64,000 bases of DNA from positions 372,001-436,000 of the forward strand of contig JAJEFA010000014.1 in NCBI GenBank assembly GCA_022820725.1, written 5' to 3'. This document shows, one piece after another, positions 61,296 through 64,000 of the stretch; the first letter of the stretch is position 1; the number at the start of each line of letters is the position of its first letter. The stretch comes from Candidatus Binatia bacterium. GTDB lineage: Bacteria; Desulfobacterota; Binatia; Bin18. Below the pieces are notes generated by a model, which saw only the letters and a program-made list of their open reading frames with translations, was not told the origin of the DNA and searched no databases. The translations under genes and the position numbers were made by a program.

Positions 61296-63494
61296 CTACC
61301 CTTCAAAAGGCTGCAAGCCGTCCAGGTCGGGCTCTCCCTCGACAGGCATCTGTGCGTCGGACTGGGCCTTGGTAAATTCGTACAGGCGCTGCTGAGACCG
61401 GACAGGGGCGAGCGGGTCGGGTTCCACCCGCTTGGAGCGTCCGTCGGGTAAGATCGTGCGAGCCTTGACCGTGTCGGCCAGTTGAATGCTGAGTATTTCA
61501 AAAAGCTGGGCCTGGATATGAGGGTCGAGGATGGGAAAGGCGACTTCGACACGGCGGTCCAGATTACGCGGCATCCAGTCGGCGGAGGCCAGAAAATACT
61601 CGGCATCGCCATCATTATGAAAATAAAAGATACGGGCGTGTTCGAGGTAGCGGTCGATAATGGAAATCACCCGAATCCGTTCGGATATGTCCGGCAGTCC
61701 GGGCCGCAGGCAGCAAATGCCACGGACGATAAGATCAATATCCACCCCCGCCTGGCTGGCGGTGTACAGCTCCTCAATCATGGCCGCGTCAACCAGACTG
61801 TTGATCTTGGCAATGATTCTGGCCGGCTTGCCCTCCAGGGCGTGCTCTGCTTCGCGCCGAATCCGCTCAATCATGCCCTCCCGCATACTCGTGGGAGCGA
61901 CCAGGAGATGATGAAACGTCTGCGGACGGGTATAGCCGGTTAACAGGTTGAACAGGTCGGTGAGATCGTCGCCAAAGGACTCGCGGCAGGTAAAGAGGCC
62001 GAAGTCGCCGTAGATGCCGCTCGTATTCACATTATAGTTACCGGTTGCGAGGTGACAGTAGCGACGGATGCCACCATTCTCACGCCGTACCACCAGACAC
62101 GCCTTGCAGTGGGTCTTATAGCCGACCAGCCCATACACCACATGGGCGCCAACCTCTTCGAGCGCCCGCGCCCAAGTAATATTGGCCTCCTCATCAAAAC
62201 GGGCCCGGAGTTCGACCAGGACAGCCACTTCTTTCCCTGCTTCTGCGGCTCGCGTGAGTGCCTGGGCAATGGGCGAGGTTGGACTGACCCGGTAGAGAGT
62301 CATTTTAATGGCCAGGACATTGGGGTCGGTCGCGGCCTCTTCCACAAAGCGCATCACCACATCGAAAGACTGATAGGGATGGTGCACCAGGATGTCGCCC
62401 TCCCGGATCGCACTCCACATGTCCGGCTTTTTCTCACAGGCCGGGACTGGCAAGGGTGTCCAGGGTTGATCTTTATGCTGCGGCAGGTCCACGGCTCCAT
62501 AGAGCTGGAACAGGTCGGTAAAAGCGGTGAAACCCTCACCGGCGTACAGGTCTTCGGGGTGCAGGTCGAGCTCATCAATAAACATATTGAGGACGGCCTG
62601 CGGCAGATCGGAGTCGTATTGCAGCCGCACCGCGGTCCCCATGCGCCGGTCGCGTACGCTCTCTTCGATACTCGTCAGCAAATCTTCGGTTCGGCCGAGC
62701 GCCAGGGCCGAGTCCGCGTCCCGCGTCACCCGGACGGCATGACACGACAGGATCTCATAGCCGTGATACGGGCGGGGCAGGTACAGCCGAACCACATCTT
62801 CGAGCAGGATAAAGATATGCTTGCCGGCCGGAGCCGGGAGCGCAATAAAGCGCTGGACGACTTGGCTGGGAATATGGACAACAGCCAGTTTGGTCTGGGG
62901 CAGACGCGAAGTCCCGGCCGAGCGCAGGGCCGCGACCAGACACAGGGCGCGATTGCCGAGGTGGGGAAAGGGATGACCGGGATCAATCGCCAGCGGCGTG
63001 ACAACCGGCAGCAGGGTCCGCCGAAAGAAGTCTTCAAGAAAATGACTTTGCTCGGCATTCAACTCTTCCGGACGGGTAATATGAATTCCCTCCGCCTCCA
63101 GTTGCGGCTGAATAGTCTCCAGAAACCCTCGGTGTTGTTCCTCGGCAAGCTCATGGACCCGTTTTGAGATAGCGGTCAGTGTCTGGGCCGGTGTCATGCC
63201 ATCCGGACCAGCCTCCAGGTCGCCCTGGGCAATCCGCCGCTTGAGCCGCGCCACGCGGACCATGAAAAATTCGTCCATATTGGCACTGAATATGGCCATG
63301 AACTTGACGCGTTCGAGCAAGGGGACACTCTCATCGAAGGCTTCCTCAAGGACGCGTCGGTTGAATTCGAGCCAGGACAACTCACGGTTAATAAAGGGCT
63401 TGTCTTCCATGCAGATACCGCCGTCAGGAGGAAACGTGTTCTCCTCTCCAAGGATAGAGAGGTACCAAACTCGTTTCTTCTCTCTATCAGACAT
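61296..63494 (-). CDS. ppk: Polyphosphate kinase 1
   Basis: 732 residues from 63494; ATG 63410 (MEDKPFINREL) gives the standard N-terminus and is the likelier start. Conserved parts: PFINRELSWLEFNRRVLEEA, the active-site histidine in YCHLATGNYN, and RGICCLRPGLP with HARIFYFHNDG for the second histidine. It makes polyphosphate from ATP at the inner membrane. If translation starts at 63494, the first 28 residues (REKKRVWYLSILGEENTFPP) are encoded by a degenerate R1 element. The upstream region holds a Pho-box-like array. Confidence 0.95.
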   Translation of the reverse strand: MSDREKKRVWYLSILGEENTFPPDGGICMEDKPFINRELSWLEFNRRVLEEAFDESVPLLERVKFMAIFSANMDEFFMVRVARLKRRIAQGDLEAGPDGMTPAQTLTAISKRVHELAEEQHRGFLETIQPQLEAEGIHITRPEELNAEQSHFLEDFFRRTLLPVVTPLAIDPGHPFPHLGNRALCLVAALRSAGTSRLPQTKLAVVHIPSQVVQRFIALPAPAGKHIFILLEDVVRLYLPRPYHGYEILSCHAVRVTRDADSALALGRTEDLLTSIEESVRDRRMGTAVRLQYDSDLPQAVLNMFIDELDLHPEDLYAGEGFTAFTDLFQLYGAVDLPQHKDQPWTPLPVPACEKKPDMWSAIREGDILVHHPYQSFDVVMRFVEEAATDPNVLAIKMTLYRVSPTSPIAQALTRAAEAGKEVAVLVELRARFDEEANITWARALEEVGAHVVYGLVGYKTHCKACLVVRRENGGIRRYCHLATGNYNVNTSGIYGDFGLFTCRESFGDDLTDLFNLLTGYTRPQTFHHLLVAPTSMREGMIERIRREAEHALEGKPARIIAKINSLVDAAMIEELYTASQAGVDIDLIVRGICCLRPGLPDISERIRVISIIDRYLEHARIFYFHNDGDAEYFLASADWMPRNLDRRVEVAFPILDPHIQAQLFEILSIQLADTVKARTILPDGRSKRVEPDPLAPVRSQQRLYEFTKAQSDAQMPVEGEPDLDGLQPFEG
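63426..63484. repeat. R1 degenerate copy at the ppk 5' end
   Basis: AGGAGGAAACGTGTTCTCC and AACTCGTTTCTTCTCTC preserve the outline of the two arms with several mismatches. Confidence 0.6.
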
Positions 63495-63592
63495 CAGGTC
63501 TACGCTCCGAAAACGATAGATATAAGCGCAGCGTGCTGCAACCCCAGGGAGATTTTACACCAGTCCGAGTTCATAGGAGCGAGAGGGAGGGG

Positions 63593-63648
63593 GCGCTGCC
63601 AGGGCGCGTGATCCTAGGGAGGCGGACCACCACTACGCCTAGCAGCGC
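63593..63648. other. Long stem-loop in the ppk leader
   Basis: GCGCTGCCAGG (63593-63603) pairs with CCTAGCAGCGC (63638-63648) apart from one mismatch. It lies between the Pho-box-like array and the ppk start, so it would be in the ppk 5' untranslated RNA. No riboswitch class recognised. Confidence 0.4.
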
Positions 63649-63687
63649 CGGGGGAAGGATAACCTCTCTTTTCTCTATGTTTCCTTA

Positions 63688-63731
63688 TTGTATGACACCA
63701 TTGTGACTCACTGATGAAAAATGCGTGACAC
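63688..63731 (-). promoter_or_regulatory. Pho-box-like array upstream of ppk
   Basis: On the minus strand four consecutive 11-base units read GTGTCACGCAT, TTTTCATCAGT, GAGTCACAATG and GTGTCATACAA. This is the spacing and core (xTGTCAx) of PhoB-binding direct repeats, with the first and fourth units closest to CTGTCAT. It faces ppk, about 190-280 bases upstream depending on the start used. Confidence 0.6.
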
Positions 63732-63814
63732 TGCTAGGTCGCACCCGTTCAGGATGCTCTGATCTCATTCCAGGCCATTCATCTTTTGTGATTTGGCAGC
63801 TACAGTTCGGACGA

Positions 63815-63868
63815 AAAGAGGAAACGTGTCCTCCAATGATAGAGAGATGCTGGACACGTTTCCTCTTT
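63815..63868. repeat. R1 palindromic element, intergenic consensus copy
   Basis: AAAGAGGAAACGTGTCC and GGACACGTTTCCTCTTT are perfect 17-base complements; loop TCCAATGATAGAGAGATGCT. This copy is the best representation of the family consensus. Confidence 0.95.
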
Positions 63869-63883
63869 GAAGCGATACGACGT

Positions 63884-64000
63884 ATGGAAGCACAGACGAC
63901 ATATCCGCCGGTTGCTGCGGCCTCTCCTCAGGGACCTCCGCAACCGCCTTCCCTCGAACATCTCGTCATTCAGGCCGAGCTGGGTCAGGACGAGATGGTG
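63884..64000 (+). CDS. Start of an unidentified gene, running off the window
   Basis: An open frame from ATG 63884 to the window end (39 codons) begins with a proline/alanine-rich stretch (PPVAAASPQGPPQPPS) and then LEHLVIQAELGQDEMV. No family can be assigned. The ATG is 15 bases after an R1 copy. No clear ribosome site, so the true start could be downstream. Confidence 0.45.
   Translation, partial: MEAQTTYPPVAAASPQGPPQPPSLEHLVIQAELGQDEMV

Noticed and set aside
5027..63868. R1 copies as a CRISPR array or as integron attC sites
   Set aside because: They are kilobases apart with no regular spacing, spacers, leader or cas/integrase genes, and lack attC core sites.

Overview
The window is bacterial, moderately GC-rich and densely coding. 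It carries porins, BamD, a type II secretion pseudopilin block and periplasmic c-type cytochromes, so the cell has two membranes. Several genes typical of large-genome uncultivated lineages occur here: luciferase-like oxidoreductases, tandem CaiB/BaiF CoA-transferases, an Amidohydro_2 protein, a PhyH dioxygenase and a VOC protein. A Tectomicrobia/Entotheonella-like or neighbouring deep proteobacterial lineage would fit, but this is inference from gene content only.

Layout. 1-5 kb: 3' end of glcF, a Fic protein with palindromic operators, an amidohydrolase, an aminotransferase and tRNA-Arg(CCT). 5-18 kb: a complete urea module built on two divergent transcripts. ureB-G-D-E-F run leftward. A porin, urtABCDE, ureA and ureC run rightward from a sigma-54-like promoter. 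18-22 kb: thiolase, small unknown genes, a guanine-deaminase-like enzyme and a 2OG-dioxygenase fragment. 22-25 kb: gspH-I-J-K, with gspJ broken by an amber codon. 25-30 kb: acyl-CoA dehydrogenase, class II aldolase, sulfatase-like protein, VapBC and an LLM oxidoreductase. 30.3-34.3 kb: a tight three-gene cassette (DGQHR/DndB-like protein, unknown 445-aa protein, D12-class adenine methyltransferase) that I do not recognise as a named system. 34-48 kb: metabolic genes and aspS. 48-59.5 kb: a PhoX/diheme cytochrome pair duplicated in tandem beside a sulfate-activation and sulfur-carrier operon (cysNC, cysD, two E1-like proteins, cysM and a CysO-like carrier). 59.5-64 kb: bamD and ppk, with a Pho-box-like array in front of ppk.

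The most unusual signal is a dispersed palindromic element, called R1 here. It has arms of about 17 bp (AAAGAGGAAACGTGTCC and its complement) around a loop of about 20 bp. I count 13 recognisable full copies and four partial or degenerate ones. Several sit inside genes and are translated without breaking the frame: in leader peptides of gspI and gspK, a linker of a diheme cytochrome, loops of an E1-like protein and BamD, and N-termini of ppk and cysM. Two copies supply stop codons (ureB and the sulfur carrier gene). This resembles the Rickettsia palindromic elements in behaviour but not in sequence. A second family (R2, degenerate GGGTCCATTGAGTC-type units) occurs four times in the sulfur/PhoX region and encodes a signal peptide and the CysN-CysC linker. 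R1 is absent from about 27-41 kb, which includes the candidate defence cassette.
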